A DNA stretch of 64,000 nt from positions 310,001 through 374,000 of the forward strand of contig NZ_JAUSUK010000002.1 in the NCBI RefSeq assembly GCF_030813515.1. Direction: 5' to 3'. The stretch comes from Rhodopseudomonas julia. GTDB lineage: Bacteria; Pseudomonadota; Alphaproteobacteria; Rhizobiales; Afifellaceae. Shown here one piece after another: positions 37,925-46,486 of the stretch. Position 1 is the stretch's first letter, and every line of letters starts with the position of its first letter. Made by a program: the position numbers and the translations under genes. The notes below the pieces were generated by a model that saw nothing but the letters and a program-made list of their open reading frames with translations, was not told the origin of the DNA and searched no databases.

Positions 37925-38854
37925 ATGTCCGAAGCACAAAAAGGCACTGATATCCGTGACATGCTGCTCGATGCAGCGGGTCTGTCGGTTGATAAGCTGC
38001 CGATGCTGCAGATCATCTTCGACCGCATGGCGACCTTCTGTGCCGACAGCCTGCGCACGCTGGCCGCATCTCAGGCCTACTACTCTCTGAGCCATGTGGA
38101 GAGCGGTCGTATCGGTGACATCCTGGAGATGTATGAGGCGAATGCCGTCGCCGGCATTTTCCATGCTCCGACCTGGGACAACCACATCATCGTCGGTTTC
38201 GACCGTGATTTCATCTTCTCGATGGTGGAAGTGCTCTTCGGTGCAGACGGTTCGGAACCGCCTTTCGATGACGAGAGGAACTTCTCGACCATCGAAAATC
38301 GCATCGCGCAGATGCTGTTCGAGCAGGCGGGCAAAGCGCTGCAGGCTTCTTTCGCGCTTGTCTCGGACACCCCGTTCAAATTTGAACGTCAAGAGACCCG
38401 CATGGACTTCGCCGTCATCGGGCGGCGCAACAACATGGCGGTCGCGGCGAAGTTTCTGCTGCAGGCGCTCGGACGCGGCGGCGAGATGTTCGTGATCATC
38501 CCACAATCGGCGCTGACTCCGATGCGGCAGGTTTTGTCGCGCGTGATTTCCGGCGAGTCGAATGCCGGTGATCCCAATTGGTCGCGCCAAATTCGTACCG
38601 AGGTGAAGAAGGCGAGTGTGCCTCTCCGTGCCGTGCTCGAAGAGCGCAGCATCATGCTCGACGAAGTCGCTCACTTCAAAGTGGGCCAGGTGTTGGAACT
38701 GCAGGCCACGCCCGCGAGCCGTGTCAAGCTCGAGGCCAATGAGCAACCGCTCTTCTGGTGTCAGCTGGGTCAGACGGAAGGCTCGTACAAGCTCCGTGTG
38801 GAAGAGGTCTTCGATCCCGAAAAGGAGTTCATCAATGACCTTCTTACTAGCTGA
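37925..38854 (+). CDS. fliM: Flagellar motor switch protein FliM
   Basis: FliM is the middle C-ring protein, normally the receptor for CheY-phosphate. The 309-residue protein has the CheC-like central domain (ENRIAQMLFEQAGKALQASF, GGEMFVIIPQSALTPMRQVL) and a C-terminal SpoA-like domain. The N-terminal CheY-binding peptide of the LSQDEIDALL type is not present; the protein starts SEAQKGTDIRDMLLDAAG instead. Its last 20 bases overlap a small ORF. It lies between motA and fliN as in other rhizobia. Confidence 0.93.
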   Translation: MSEAQKGTDIRDMLLDAAGLSVDKLPMLQIIFDRMATFCADSLRTLAASQAYYSLSHVESGRIGDILEMYEANAVAGIFHAPTWDNHIIVGFDRDFIFSMVEVLFGADGSEPPFDDERNFSTIENRIAQMLFEQAGKALQASFALVSDTPFKFERQETRMDFAVIGRRNNMAVAAKFLLQALGRGGEMFVIIPQSALTPMRQVLSRVISGESNAGDPNWSRQIRTEVKKASVPLRAVLEERSIMLDEVAHFKVGQVLELQATPASRVKLEANEQPLFWCQLGQTEGSYKLRVEEVFDPEKEFINDLLTS

Positions 38855-38984
38855 TCTGGCGGTTCTGTCCGCCTTTGCTGGGGCGAGCGCAGCTGCGATC
38901 GCTTTGCAGGTTTGCGAGCGACGTGAAGAAGCCGTCGCGAGGATTGACGCATCGCGCCGCAGGGAACTGGCGCGCCGGCGCTGA
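38835..38984 (+). CDS. Small membrane protein between fliM and fliN (49 residues)
   Basis: This short ORF starts with ATG inside the fliM end, seven bases after a near-perfect AAAGGAG ribosome site at 38821-38827. It encodes one membrane helix (LADLAVLSAFAGASAAAIAL) followed by a basic tail ending RRRELARRR. The strong ribosome site, hydrophobic-then-basic layout and exact fit between fliM and fliN argue for a real gene, translationally coupled to fliM. I know of no named family. Since the AAAGGAG also lies in fliM codons, chance is not excluded. Confidence 0.55.
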   Translation: MTFLLADLAVLSAFAGASAAAIALQVCERREEAVARIDASRRRELARRR

Positions 38985-39048
38985 AGGGGGCTGGTCCATC
39001 GCAGGAGAGCGTTAGGGCCCGCAGGATTGAATCGAGAGGAGCGTTTTC

Positions 39049-39426
39049 ATGTCTGGAGATCCTTTGAAGGATATGCAGGAAAAGTTGAACGAAACTTCCA
39101 CGCACGAGGATGACTTTACTGCGGATATAAAGGTTGGCCAGGGCGAGACTTTCGGTACCGGTCGCAATCTTGAATCCGTGATGCGGATTCCGGTGCTGAT
39201 GCAGGTCGTACTCGGCTCCGCCCGTATGCCCGTTGCCAATCTCATGAAGCTTGGTCGAGGAGCCATCGTGCCGCTGGACCACCGAGTCGGCGAACCGGTC
39301 GAAGTAGTGGTCAACGGTCGCGTCATTGCGCGCGGCGAAGTGGTGGTCGTCGAAGACGACAATTCTCGCTTTGGTGTGTCGCTGACCGAGATTGTTGGTC
39401 CGGCTGGCGCTGAGCTGACAAACTAA
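39049..39426 (+). CDS. fliN: Flagellar motor switch protein FliN
   Basis: FliN forms the base of the C ring. The 125-residue protein has an acidic N-terminal tail of about 40 residues and a SpoA domain. Its conserved blocks are RIPVLMQVVLGSARMPVANLM, LGRGAIVPLDHRVGEPVEV and ARGEVVVVEDDNSRFGVSLT. It lies between the small membrane ORF and fliG. Confidence 0.95.
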   Translation: MSGDPLKDMQEKLNETSTHEDDFTADIKVGQGETFGTGRNLESVMRIPVLMQVVLGSARMPVANLMKLGRGAIVPLDHRVGEPVEVVVNGRVIARGEVVVVEDDNSRFGVSLTEIVGPAGAELTN

Positions 39427-39436
39427 GCAGGGCGAG

Positions 39437-40465
39437 ATGGCAGCCACCGCAAACAAGCCGCCTGCGATGCGGCCCCTCCAGGGGCCGGACCGGGTTGCCG
39501 CGCTGCTCATGGCGATGGGCAAGCCTGCAGCTGCCCGCGTGATGAAGCATTTTGATCCTGACGAGATCAAAGTCATTACGCGCTCCGTTGCGACGCTCAA
39601 ATCGGTTCCGCCGCAGCAGATCGAACAGCTGATCGAGGAGTTCGCCTCAAATTTCCTGAACGGCGCGCAACTTGTGGGCACGACGGGAGAGGTTGAAAAG
39701 CTCCTGGAGGGCGTTCTGCCTCCCGATCAGATCGGCGAGATCATGGCCGACGTTATGGGCAATGCCAGCCGTTCCATTTGGGACCGGATGTCCAACGTCT
39801 CAGAGAACCTGATCGCTGCCTACATCATGAAGGAGCATCCGCAAACGGCGGCCCTTATCCTCTCGAAGGTGAAGCCAACTTGCGCGGCGAAGGTCATGGG
39901 CCATTTGCCGCCTGATCGCCGAAATGAGGTCATGCGGCGTATGCTCGGCTTCAAACCTATGGTGGACGAGACGATGCGCATCATTGAGCGCGTTGTGCAC
40001 GAAGACTTCATGACCAATCTCTCTCGGAATCAGGGTGCGGATCCGCACGCCAAGATGGCCGATATCGTCAACAAGATGGAGCGCGATCACATGGAAGACG
40101 TGCTCAATAGTCTGTCGGAATCTCGTCCGAAATCGGCGGAAATTTTGAAGAGCCTTTTGTTCACCTTCGACGATATCTCGAAGCTCACGCCGAAGGCCCG
40201 GACCACCCTCTTCGATCGCGCGCCGACCGACAAGGTGGTGATGTCGCTCAAAGGCACCGATGCTGAATTCCGCGAGATCATTCTATCCTCTCTGTCCTCG
40301 CGCGTGCGGCGCATGGTCGAGCAGGAACTCAGTAGCAGCGAGCCGGCGCCACATCGCGAGGTGACCGACGCTCGCCGTGTCATCACCGACATGGCGCTCG
40401 ATATGGCAGGAAAGGGTGAAATCGACCTCAATTCGGACAACGAGGAAGACGCCTACGTCATGTAG
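39437..40465 (+). CDS. fliG: Flagellar motor switch protein FliG
   Basis: FliG couples the C ring to the MS ring (N-terminal domain, FliF) and to MotA (C-terminal charged helix). The 342-residue protein has the N-terminal segment DRVAALLMAMGKPAAARVMKHF and the middle EHPQTAALILSKVKPTCAAKV (an EHPQT-type motif). The C-terminal torque helix contains charged residues in LSSRVRRMVEQELSS. It follows fliN by 10 bases. Confidence 0.95.
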   Translation: MAATANKPPAMRPLQGPDRVAALLMAMGKPAAARVMKHFDPDEIKVITRSVATLKSVPPQQIEQLIEEFASNFLNGAQLVGTTGEVEKLLEGVLPPDQIGEIMADVMGNASRSIWDRMSNVSENLIAAYIMKEHPQTAALILSKVKPTCAAKVMGHLPPDRRNEVMRRMLGFKPMVDETMRIIERVVHEDFMTNLSRNQGADPHAKMADIVNKMERDHMEDVLNSLSESRPKSAEILKSLLFTFDDISKLTPKARTTLFDRAPTDKVVMSLKGTDAEFREIILSSLSSRVRRMVEQELSSSEPAPHREVTDARRVITDMALDMAGKGEIDLNSDNEEDAYVM

Positions 40466-40476
40466 GCGCACTCGCT

Positions 40477-41562
40477 ATGTCGGAGAAGCCGGACAAGGAC
40501 AGCCAAACCGAGGAGCCGACAGAGAAGAAAATCTCGGACGCGGTGGAGAAAGGCAATACGCCGCATTCGCGTGAAGCGGCGATCTTTACCTCTATCCTCG
40601 CGATCCTCATCATCATGACGCTGCTCATCCAGGGCGCAGCCCGCGATCTCAGCGCCATCCTGATTCATTTCATCGACAATCCGGGAGGCTTTTCCCTGTC
40701 GAACGGGACCGAAGCGACGCTGTTCCTTTGGCGCGTCGCCTGGGACTGCGGGCGGCTCCTCCTGCCGGCCATCTTTGTTTTGGCGCTCTTCGGCATCGCC
40801 GCGTCGCTCTTTCAGAATGTGCCGAGCCTGGTTCTGGAGCGCATCCGGCCGCAATGGTCGCGCATCTCCCCTGCTGCCGGATGGAAGAAGATTTTCGGTA
40901 AGCAGGGCGCTGTCGAGTTTCTGAAAGCGCTTTTCAAAGTCACAGCTGTAGGCATCACGTGCCTGCTCGTTATCAACGCGGATCAGAACGCCCTCATGAG
41001 CGCCATGTACAGCGACCCGACCCTGGTTCCGCAGTTGATCCTGTCGATCTCCGTGCGCCTTGTTTCCACCATCTGTGTGGCCACTATTGTGCTTGTCGGC
41101 GCAGATATCGTTTGGTCTCGCGTGCGCTGGCGCAACGATCTCAGGATGACACGTCAGGAGCTCAAGGAGGAATTCAAACAGGCGGAAGGAGATCCGATCG
41201 TGAAGGGGCGTCTGCGTGCCATCGCGCGCGAACGCGCCAAGCGCAGGATGATGGCGGAAGTGCCACGCGCCACGCTCATCATTGCCAATCCGACTCATTT
41301 CGCCATTGCTATTCGCTACGAGCGTGCCGAGGGCGGGGCGCCTTTGGTCCTCGCAAAGGGAGCCGATTTGGTGGCGCTAAAGATTCGCGAAATCGCAACT
41401 GAGCACGATGTCCCCATCATCGAGGACAAGCCATTGGCCCGCGCAATGTACGATGCTGTGGAAGTCAACCAGTTCATTCCGGCAGAGTTTTACGTCGCCG
41501 TCGCTAAACTCCTCCATTATATCTATTCGCGTGAGAGTAATGCACATCACCACTCAGCGTAG
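40477..41562 (+). CDS. flhB: Flagellar export switch protein FlhB
   Basis: FlhB is the substrate-specificity switch of the export gate, 361 residues. The N terminus DKDSQTEEPTEKKISDAVEKG is typical. About four membrane helices are followed by a cytoplasmic domain with the self-cleavage site NPTH (N271-H274, in LIIANPTHFAIAIRYE). Cleavage between N and P allows the change from hook to filament export, in conjunction with FliK. The 3' end overlaps the following gene by 23 bases. Confidence 0.96.
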   Translation: MSEKPDKDSQTEEPTEKKISDAVEKGNTPHSREAAIFTSILAILIIMTLLIQGAARDLSAILIHFIDNPGGFSLSNGTEATLFLWRVAWDCGRLLLPAIFVLALFGIAASLFQNVPSLVLERIRPQWSRISPAAGWKKIFGKQGAVEFLKALFKVTAVGITCLLVINADQNALMSAMYSDPTLVPQLILSISVRLVSTICVATIVLVGADIVWSRVRWRNDLRMTRQELKEEFKQAEGDPIVKGRLRAIARERAKRRMMAEVPRATLIIANPTHFAIAIRYERAEGGAPLVLAKGADLVALKIREIATEHDVPIIEDKPLARAMYDAVEVNQFIPAEFYVAVAKLLHYIYSRESNAHHHSA

Positions 41563-41992
41563 AGTGATCGAACGGTGCCCGGAGAACGAGCAGGACTTCC
41601 TTGCCTGTGAGAAAGTCCTCGCGGAAGCGCTGAAGCCGTTCATGGCGGAATTCTACCTCATCAACGCCGGCGTGATGGCCTATTACATCTACGCAGAGCG
41701 TGAGGCGAATATTCGCGATATCGTCGATTCCTCGGCTGAAATGCTGCGGCGGCCGGAGCTTTTGCGCTATGCAAGGCAGGCGGCTGTGCAGTTCGACTGG
41801 CACAATGCTTTCGCTATCGCCCTGCGAATGGAGTTCGTCCACGACAAGGTCACGGCCTTGTTCGATCTCGTATTCAATACAGATTATGTTGGCCTCGATA
41901 TCCTCTCCATTGTTTTCCACGGAGAAGGTGAGGAGGATTTCTATGAGCGTTTCCGGCAGGCTGTCGCCGATCTGACCCGAACCGACGCCTGA
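41540..41992 (+). CDS. Uncharacterised 150-residue protein downstream of flhB
   Basis: I do not recognise this gene. It starts with ATG inside flhB (23-base overlap) and encodes a soluble, predominantly helical protein with no signal peptide or membrane helix. Segments such as EKVLAEALKPFMAEFYLINAG, RQAAVQFDWHNAFAIALRMEF and a C terminus GEGEEDFYERFRQAVADL are not known motifs to me. Alternative starts at GTG 41531 or 41564 are possible. The coupled position suggests a flagellum-related role such as a chaperone or regulator. It is followed by 103 bases before flgB. Confidence 0.8.
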   Translation: MHITTQRRVIERCPENEQDFLACEKVLAEALKPFMAEFYLINAGVMAYYIYAEREANIRDIVDSSAEMLRRPELLRYARQAAVQFDWHNAFAIALRMEFVHDKVTALFDLVFNTDYVGLDILSIVFHGEGEEDFYERFRQAVADLTRTDA

Positions 41993-42095
41993 CGAGAGGC
42001 GGGTGCCCACCGCCATTCCCTTTCGCTTCCCACGCCAGCTTCGGGCAAGGCTCGATGTCTAGCTAGGGTCGCGTAGAGCGAAAGGGAGGTTCCTC

Positions 42096-42479
42096 TTGCA
42101 GCCCGTTCATTTGTTTGATCTCGCTGCCCGTCAGGCGCAATGGGCGTCCGTCCGGCAGTCGCTGATCGCTGGCAATATTGCCAATGCCAATACGCCGGGA
42201 TACGTCGCCAGGGATATCGAGCCTTTCTCCAAGATCTTGGATTCCACGCATCTTGATATGACGCGTACCGCGTCGGGGCACATCGATACTTCCGGAACGT
42301 CTCTCGGGACAGGCAAGATCAAGTCCGAAGATAGCTGGGATGTCAGCTTCTCGGGCAATTCCGTGAGCGTTGATCAGGAACTGGTCAAGGCCGGCGCGAC
42401 CGATCGCGCCTTCCAGCTCAATGCCAGCCTCGTGAAGGCTTTCCATCGCATGTTCCTGATGAGCGTGAGGTCGAGCTGA
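42096..42479 (+). CDS. flgB: Proximal rod protein FlgB
   Basis: This rod protein of 127 residues starts with the N-terminal signature [20 protein letters not shown] followed by [16 protein letters not shown]. The start is TTG, six bases after a strong GGGAGG ribosome site, and no in-frame ATG fits. The C terminus ends [16 protein letters not shown]. It overlaps flgC by one base (TGATG), opening the flgB-flgC-fliE-flgG rod operon. Confidence 0.93.
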   Translation: MQPVHLFDLAARQAQWASVRQSLIAGNIANANTPGYVARDIEPFSKILDSTHLDMTRTASGHIDTSGTSLGTGKIKSEDSWDVSFSGNSVSVDQELVKAGATDRAFQLNASLVKAFHRMFLMSVRSS

Positions 42480-42898
42480 TGATCGATCCGCTTGCCAGCG
42501 CCTCCCAGATCGCGGCCTCGGGGCTCAGAGCCCAGTCGACGCGCCTCAGGATCGTCGCGGAAAACCTCGCCAATGCGCAGTCGACGGGTACGACACCCGG
42601 CGCAGATCCTTACGTACGCAAGACCGTTTCTTTCGAGAGCGTGCTCGATCGCACCATCGACGCCGCCAGCGTCAAGGTGAAAGCGCTCGGTGTCGACAAC
42701 GCTCCGTTTCGACTGGAGCATGATCCGAGCCATCCGGCGGCCGATGAAAACGGCAACGTGAAGATGCCGAACGTCAACCCGATCATCGAGATGGCGGACC
42801 TTCGCGAGACGACGCGCTCCTACGAAGCGAACCTGCAGGTGATGAAGCAGGTGCGCAACATGTTCTCCACCACGATCGATCTCTTGAGGAATAGCTGA
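42479..42898 (+). CDS. flgC: Proximal rod protein FlgC
   Basis: This 139-residue rod protein has the signature [23 protein letters not shown] in the N terminus. The C terminus is [21 protein letters not shown]. FlgC builds the proximal rod above FliE. It shares one-base overlaps with flgB and fliE, so the three are translationally coupled. Confidence 0.95.
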   Translation: MIDPLASASQIAASGLRAQSTRLRIVAENLANAQSTGTTPGADPYVRKTVSFESVLDRTIDAASVKVKALGVDNAPFRLEHDPSHPAADENGNVKMPNVNPIIEMADLRETTRSYEANLQVMKQVRNMFSTTIDLLRNS

Positions 42899-43221
42899 TG
42901 GTTTCTCCGGTTCAGTCGCTGTCCTTTATGGTCGACAGCACGGCGTCTTTGAGCGCCACGCGCTCCACAGCCGCGACGTCTCAAGTCGCCGGTGCAGCGG
43001 GGGAAGCCGATTTCGGCGCCGTCCTCGCCAATATTTCGGGTGAGGCGCTCAATACTTTGAAGGCCGGCGAAGCTGCGGCGATCACCGGCATCAACGGCGC
43101 GATGCCTGTCCAGGACGTGGTCCAGGCCGTGATGGCGGCCGAGCAGACCCTGCAGGCATCTCTGGCGATCCGCGACAAGGTCGTGGCGGCTTACCAGGAA
43201 ATCAGCCGGATGCAGATCTAA
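42898..43221 (+). CDS. fliE: MS ring-rod junction protein FliE
   Basis: FliE joins the FliF ring to the rod and helps open the export gate. The 107-residue helical protein has the family's C-terminal block [33 protein letters not shown] with the typical terminal ISRMQI. A Ser/Ala-rich N terminus serves as export signal. Ten bases separate it from flgG. Confidence 0.94.
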   Translation: MVSPVQSLSFMVDSTASLSATRSTAATSQVAGAAGEADFGAVLANISGEALNTLKAGEAAAITGINGAMPVQDVVQAVMAAEQTLQASLAIRDKVVAAYQEISRMQI

Positions 43222-43231
43222 GGAGATTGAG

Positions 43232-44020
43232 ATGAGAGCGCTCGCAATCGCAGCGACCGGCATGGCGGCTCAGCAGATGAATGTCGAGGTCATCGCCAAT
43301 AACGTCGCGAACATCAACACCACCTCGTTCAAGCGCGCCCGCGCCGAATTTTCCGATCTTCTGTACCAGACGGAACGGACGGCGGGTGTGCCCAATGCGG
43401 GCGGCGGCAACCCTGTTCCGGAAGGCGCCCGTATCGGGCTCGGCACGCGCACGATCGGCGTGCGCAACCTTCATATCCAAGGACCGCTCGGCCAGACCGG
43501 CAATCCGCTTGATCTTGCAATTAACGGCGGCGGCTGGTTCCAGATTACCAACCCAGCAGGCGAGACACTCTACACGCGCGCCGGCTCCTTCAACAAAGGT
43601 CCAAACGGCGAGCTCGTGACGATCGACGGTTACACCGTCGAGCCGGCGATGACCTTTCCCGCTGATACAGTCGACATCACCGTGAACGAGTCTGGCGAAG
43701 TCTATGCGACCGTCGCAGGACAGGCCGATCCGCAGCTTCTTGGTCAGCTGACCCTTGTGAATTTTGCCAATGACGCGGGTCTTGAGCCTCTCGGCAGCAA
43801 TCTCTACCGCGAGACGACTGCTTCAGGTCAGCCGACCACGGGCGTTGCGACCGATCCGGGATTCGGCAAGATCAATCAGGGATATCTTGAAGGCTCCAAC
43901 GTCGATCCGGTGAAAGAGATCACCGAGCTGATCGCTGCCCAACGTGCCTATGAGATGAACTCCAAGGTGATCCAGGCAGCCGACGACATGTCGGGCACGG
44001 TCTCCAAGGGCATTCGCTGA
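43232..44020 (+). CDS. flgG: Distal rod protein FlgG
   Basis: FlgG forms the distal rod, 262 residues (the usual length is about 260). The N terminus is [20 protein letters not shown] followed by [21 protein letters not shown] middle block, [21 protein letters not shown], is conserved. The C terminus, [20 protein letters not shown] and then [15 protein letters not shown], is diagnostic. A strong AAGGAG precedes the start. Confidence 0.96.
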   Translation: MRALAIAATGMAAQQMNVEVIANNVANINTTSFKRARAEFSDLLYQTERTAGVPNAGGGNPVPEGARIGLGTRTIGVRNLHIQGPLGQTGNPLDLAINGGGWFQITNPAGETLYTRAGSFNKGPNGELVTIDGYTVEPAMTFPADTVDITVNESGEVYATVAGQADPQLLGQLTLVNFANDAGLEPLGSNLYRETTASGQPTTGVATDPGFGKINQGYLEGSNVDPVKEITELIAAQRAYEMNSKVIQAADDMSGTVSKGIR

Positions 44021-44028
44021 GCAAGCCG

Positions 44029-44559
44029 ATGATGGGGAGGAACTTCATCGGCCTTCGGCGTAAGGCAACGAACGCACTCGTGCGCGTCGTTCCCGTCCGA
44101 CGCATTCTCGCCGCCTGCGCATTTGTGTTCGCGGCGAGTGTACCGGCTGCCGCTCAGCAGCAGGCTCAATCCTACGATCTCCTGCCTGTTCCCTCCGTTA
44201 CCGTTTATCCGGGCGATGTGATCGATCGGGACATGCTGAAGGAGATGAACTTTCTTCCGAATACGCGTTCGCGCTATCCGGTGGTCGACAATATCGACGC
44301 CCTCGTCGGCAAAGTGGCGCGCCGGACTCTCGTGCCGGAGCGACTCATCCCGTCGAACGCGGTGGAGGAGCCGGAAATCATTGCACGTGGCTCGCTCACT
44401 CGGGCCGTCTACCAGTCCGGCGGACTGTCGATGACGGCAGGCGTCCTTGCTCTTGAAGCAGGTTCGCTTGGAGATGTCATCCGGGTTCGCAATGTCGATT
44501 CCGGTCAGGTGATTGCAGGCGTCGTACAGGCGGACGGAAGCGTGAAGGTGGGACAATGA
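44029..44559 (+). CDS. flgA: P-ring assembly chaperone FlgA
   Basis: FlgA is a periplasmic chaperone for FlgI. The 176-residue precursor has an N-terminal signal peptide (hydrophobic ILAACAFVFAASVPAAA, cleavage probably before QQQ) and a SAF domain with PSVTVYPGDVIDRDMLKEM. The C-terminal half ends in IRVRNVDSGQVIAGVVQADG and is typical of the family. An in-frame ATG one codon later is possible. It overlaps flgI as ATGA. Confidence 0.92.
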   Translation: MMGRNFIGLRRKATNALVRVVPVRRILAACAFVFAASVPAAAQQQAQSYDLLPVPSVTVYPGDVIDRDMLKEMNFLPNTRSRYPVVDNIDALVGKVARRTLVPERLIPSNAVEEPEIIARGSLTRAVYQSGGLSMTAGVLALEAGSLGDVIRVRNVDSGQVIAGVVQADGSVKVGQ

Positions 44560-45755
44560 AACGGCTTGCCGCCCTTCTTTGCGCTGTCGCGCTCGTTGCC
44601 GCCGACACGGTTTGGGCCGCAGATCTCGTTGGCGCAGATCTCGTTGGCGCAGATCTCGTTGGCAATGTACCTATCGGCGATCCCAATCAGATTGCTGGTA
44701 TCGATCCGTCCTCCGGGGCGCGCATCAAGGACATCACCACGGTTCAAGGTGTGCGCGAGAACCAGCTGATCGGGTATGGCCTGGTCATCGGCCTGCAGGG
44801 CACGGGCGATTCCATGCGCAATTCGCCCTTTACCGGCCAGGCCCTGGAATCGATGCTCGACCGCCTCGGCATCAATGTGAGTGGCGCTGCCCTTCGTGCA
44901 CGCAACGTCGCGGGCGTGACGGTGACTGCCAATCTCCCGCCCTTCGTCGGGCGCGGTAGCGAGATTGATGTGAATGTCGCTTCTATCGGCGATGCGACCT
45001 CCCTTAAGGGCGGCACGCTTTTGATGACGCCGCTCTCTGCCGGCGATGGCGAGATTTACGCCGTTGCGCAGGGACCGGTTGCCGTCTCCGGCCTCAGTGT
45101 GGGTGGGGAGGCAGAAACAGTGACCCAAGGTGTTCCGACTGTCGGACGTATTCCGAACGGGGCGATTGTGGAGCGTGAGGTTGCCGGCTCGATGGAAGAC
45201 CTGGGCGAGCTCGTCCTGGTGCTTAACAATCCGGATTTCAAAACGGCCGCGATTATGGCGGATGCGGTCAATGCCTATACGAGCCGCCAATTCGGGCGCC
45301 CGCTCGCCGTTGAACGGGATCTGAGAAGCGTCGCCGTTCGAAAGCCCGCCGGCGTCACCTCGGCTCGCTTCATGGCTGCGATTGGCCAGTTAAGGGTCGC
45401 ACCGGATACCCCTGCACGTGTCGTCGTCGATCAGCGCACAGGTACGGTCGTCATCGGCTCCAATGTGCAGATCTCGCAGGTCGCTTTGACCCATGGCAAT
45501 CTCACGGTGCGGGTCACTGAGATGCCGCAGGTGTCTCAGCCGGAGCCCTTTAGCGACGGACAGACTGTTGTCACGCCGTTGACCCAGGTCGACGCGACTG
45601 AGGAAGACGGTCATCTCGCCATCATTGGCGGGACCGACCTGAAAACCCTCGTGCACGGGCTTAACCAGATCGGACTGAAACCGAGCGACATCATCGCGAT
45701 CCTTCAGGCGATCAAGACTTCCGGCGCGCTTCAGGGCGAACTCGTCGTTCAATAG
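44556..45755 (+). CDS. flgI: Flagellar P-ring protein FlgI
   Basis: FlgI forms the peptidoglycan-level bushing of the rod. The 399-residue precursor has a signal peptide ending at about VWA. It is followed by three in-frame ADLVG repeats (see the tandem repeat at 44619-44663) before the conserved start of the mature protein, RIKDITTVQGVRENQLIGYG. Other family blocks are GTGDSMRNSPFTGQALESML and the C-terminal DLKTLVHGLNQIGLKPSDII. Length is slightly above the usual because of the repeat. It is followed by motE after 65 bases. Confidence 0.96.
   Translation: MKRLAALLCAVALVAADTVWAADLVGADLVGADLVGNVPIGDPNQIAGIDPSSGARIKDITTVQGVRENQLIGYGLVIGLQGTGDSMRNSPFTGQALESMLDRLGINVSGAALRARNVAGVTVTANLPPFVGRGSEIDVNVASIGDATSLKGGTLLMTPLSAGDGEIYAVAQGPVAVSGLSVGGEAETVTQGVPTVGRIPNGAIVEREVAGSMEDLGELVLVLNNPDFKTAAIMADAVNAYTSRQFGRPLAVERDLRSVAVRKPAGVTSARFMAAIGQLRVAPDTPARVVVDQRTGTVVIGSNVQISQVALTHGNLTVRVTEMPQVSQPEPFSDGQTVVTPLTQVDATEEDGHLAIIGGTDLKTLVHGLNQIGLKPSDIIAILQAIKTSGALQGELVVQ
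44619..44663 (+). repeat. Perfect 15-bp tandem repeat (3 units) in flgI
   Basis: The unit GCAGATCTCGTTGGC is present three times without mismatch and encodes ADLVG three times at the predicted mature N terminus of FlgI. Since the unit is a multiple of three, copy-number change would be in frame and would only lengthen or shorten the N-terminal arm. Confidence 0.95.
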
Positions 45756-45820
45756 CACAGCCCGCCTGGCTTTGAGCCGGACCCGGCCCCTGAGAATAAT
45801 CTGGAGAAAGGCAGCCGAAG

Positions 45821-46486
45821 ATGAGCACGCCTGTCCGAGAAATTCGTCTATCGCTCGCCTGTCTGCTCGCAACGAGCGCCTTCATTTTGGCGCCCGCTCT
45901 TGCCGAGGCGCAGACGTCGAGTGCAGCACAGCAGGCGCAGGATATCGCCAATGTCCTGCCCATCCCGTTGGATGCGGAACCGCCTTCGACCGGAGCGGTC
46001 GCAGGCGAAGACGATGCTGCCTCCGTTTTACAGAATGAGCCTGAACCTATTCCCGCGCAGAGCGCGGCTGCCGTGCAGTCTGAGAATGCGCGGCAATACT
46101 GCAGTAACATCACCGACGAGGCCACGGATGCGCGTTATGCGCGCCAAGTCGCCGCGCTGAAGAAGCTCGAAGAAGACGTCAATGGACGCATTGAAGCTCT
46201 CGAAACGAAGCGAGCGGAGTATGAGGAGTGGCTAAAACGTCGCGAGGACTTCCTGCGCAAGGCTGAGGAAAGCGTCGTGGCGATATTCACGCAAATGCGC
46301 CCGGATGCGGCCTCTCAACAGATGGCCGTCATGGCACCGGCCGCTGCGGCCGCAATACTGGTCAAGCTCAAGCCGCGCATTGCAAGCGCGATCTTGAACG
46401 AGATGGAGCCAATCAAGGCGGCGCAGCTCACGACCACAATGGCAGGGCTCGCAAGGGCGAGCGATGAGGCGAAAAACCCAGGATGA
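45821..46486 (+). CDS. motE: MotE-like periplasmic chaperone of MotC
   Basis: In Sinorhizobium, MotE is a periplasmic chaperone needed for MotC folding and stability. The 221-residue precursor has a signal peptide (about 1-30, ending ALAEA), an Ala/Pro-rich segment and a coiled-coil (VAALKKLEEDVNGRIEALET). The MgtE-N-like block ending KLKPRIASAILNEMEPIKAA is typical of MotE/FliG-like C termini. Its position between flgI and flgH is the same as in rhizobia. It overlaps flgH by four bases. Confidence 0.9.
   Translation: MSTPVREIRLSLACLLATSAFILAPALAEAQTSSAAQQAQDIANVLPIPLDAEPPSTGAVAGEDDAASVLQNEPEPIPAQSAAAVQSENARQYCSNITDEATDARYARQVAALKKLEEDVNGRIEALETKRAEYEEWLKRREDFLRKAEESVVAIFTQMRPDAASQQMAVMAPAAAAAILVKLKPRIASAILNEMEPIKAAQLTTTMAGLARASDEAKNPG

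Noticed and set aside
37040-38746. 568-codon open frame antisense to motA and fliM
   Set aside because: Same reason: mirror of two certain genes, low-complexity composition, no ribosome site or family match.
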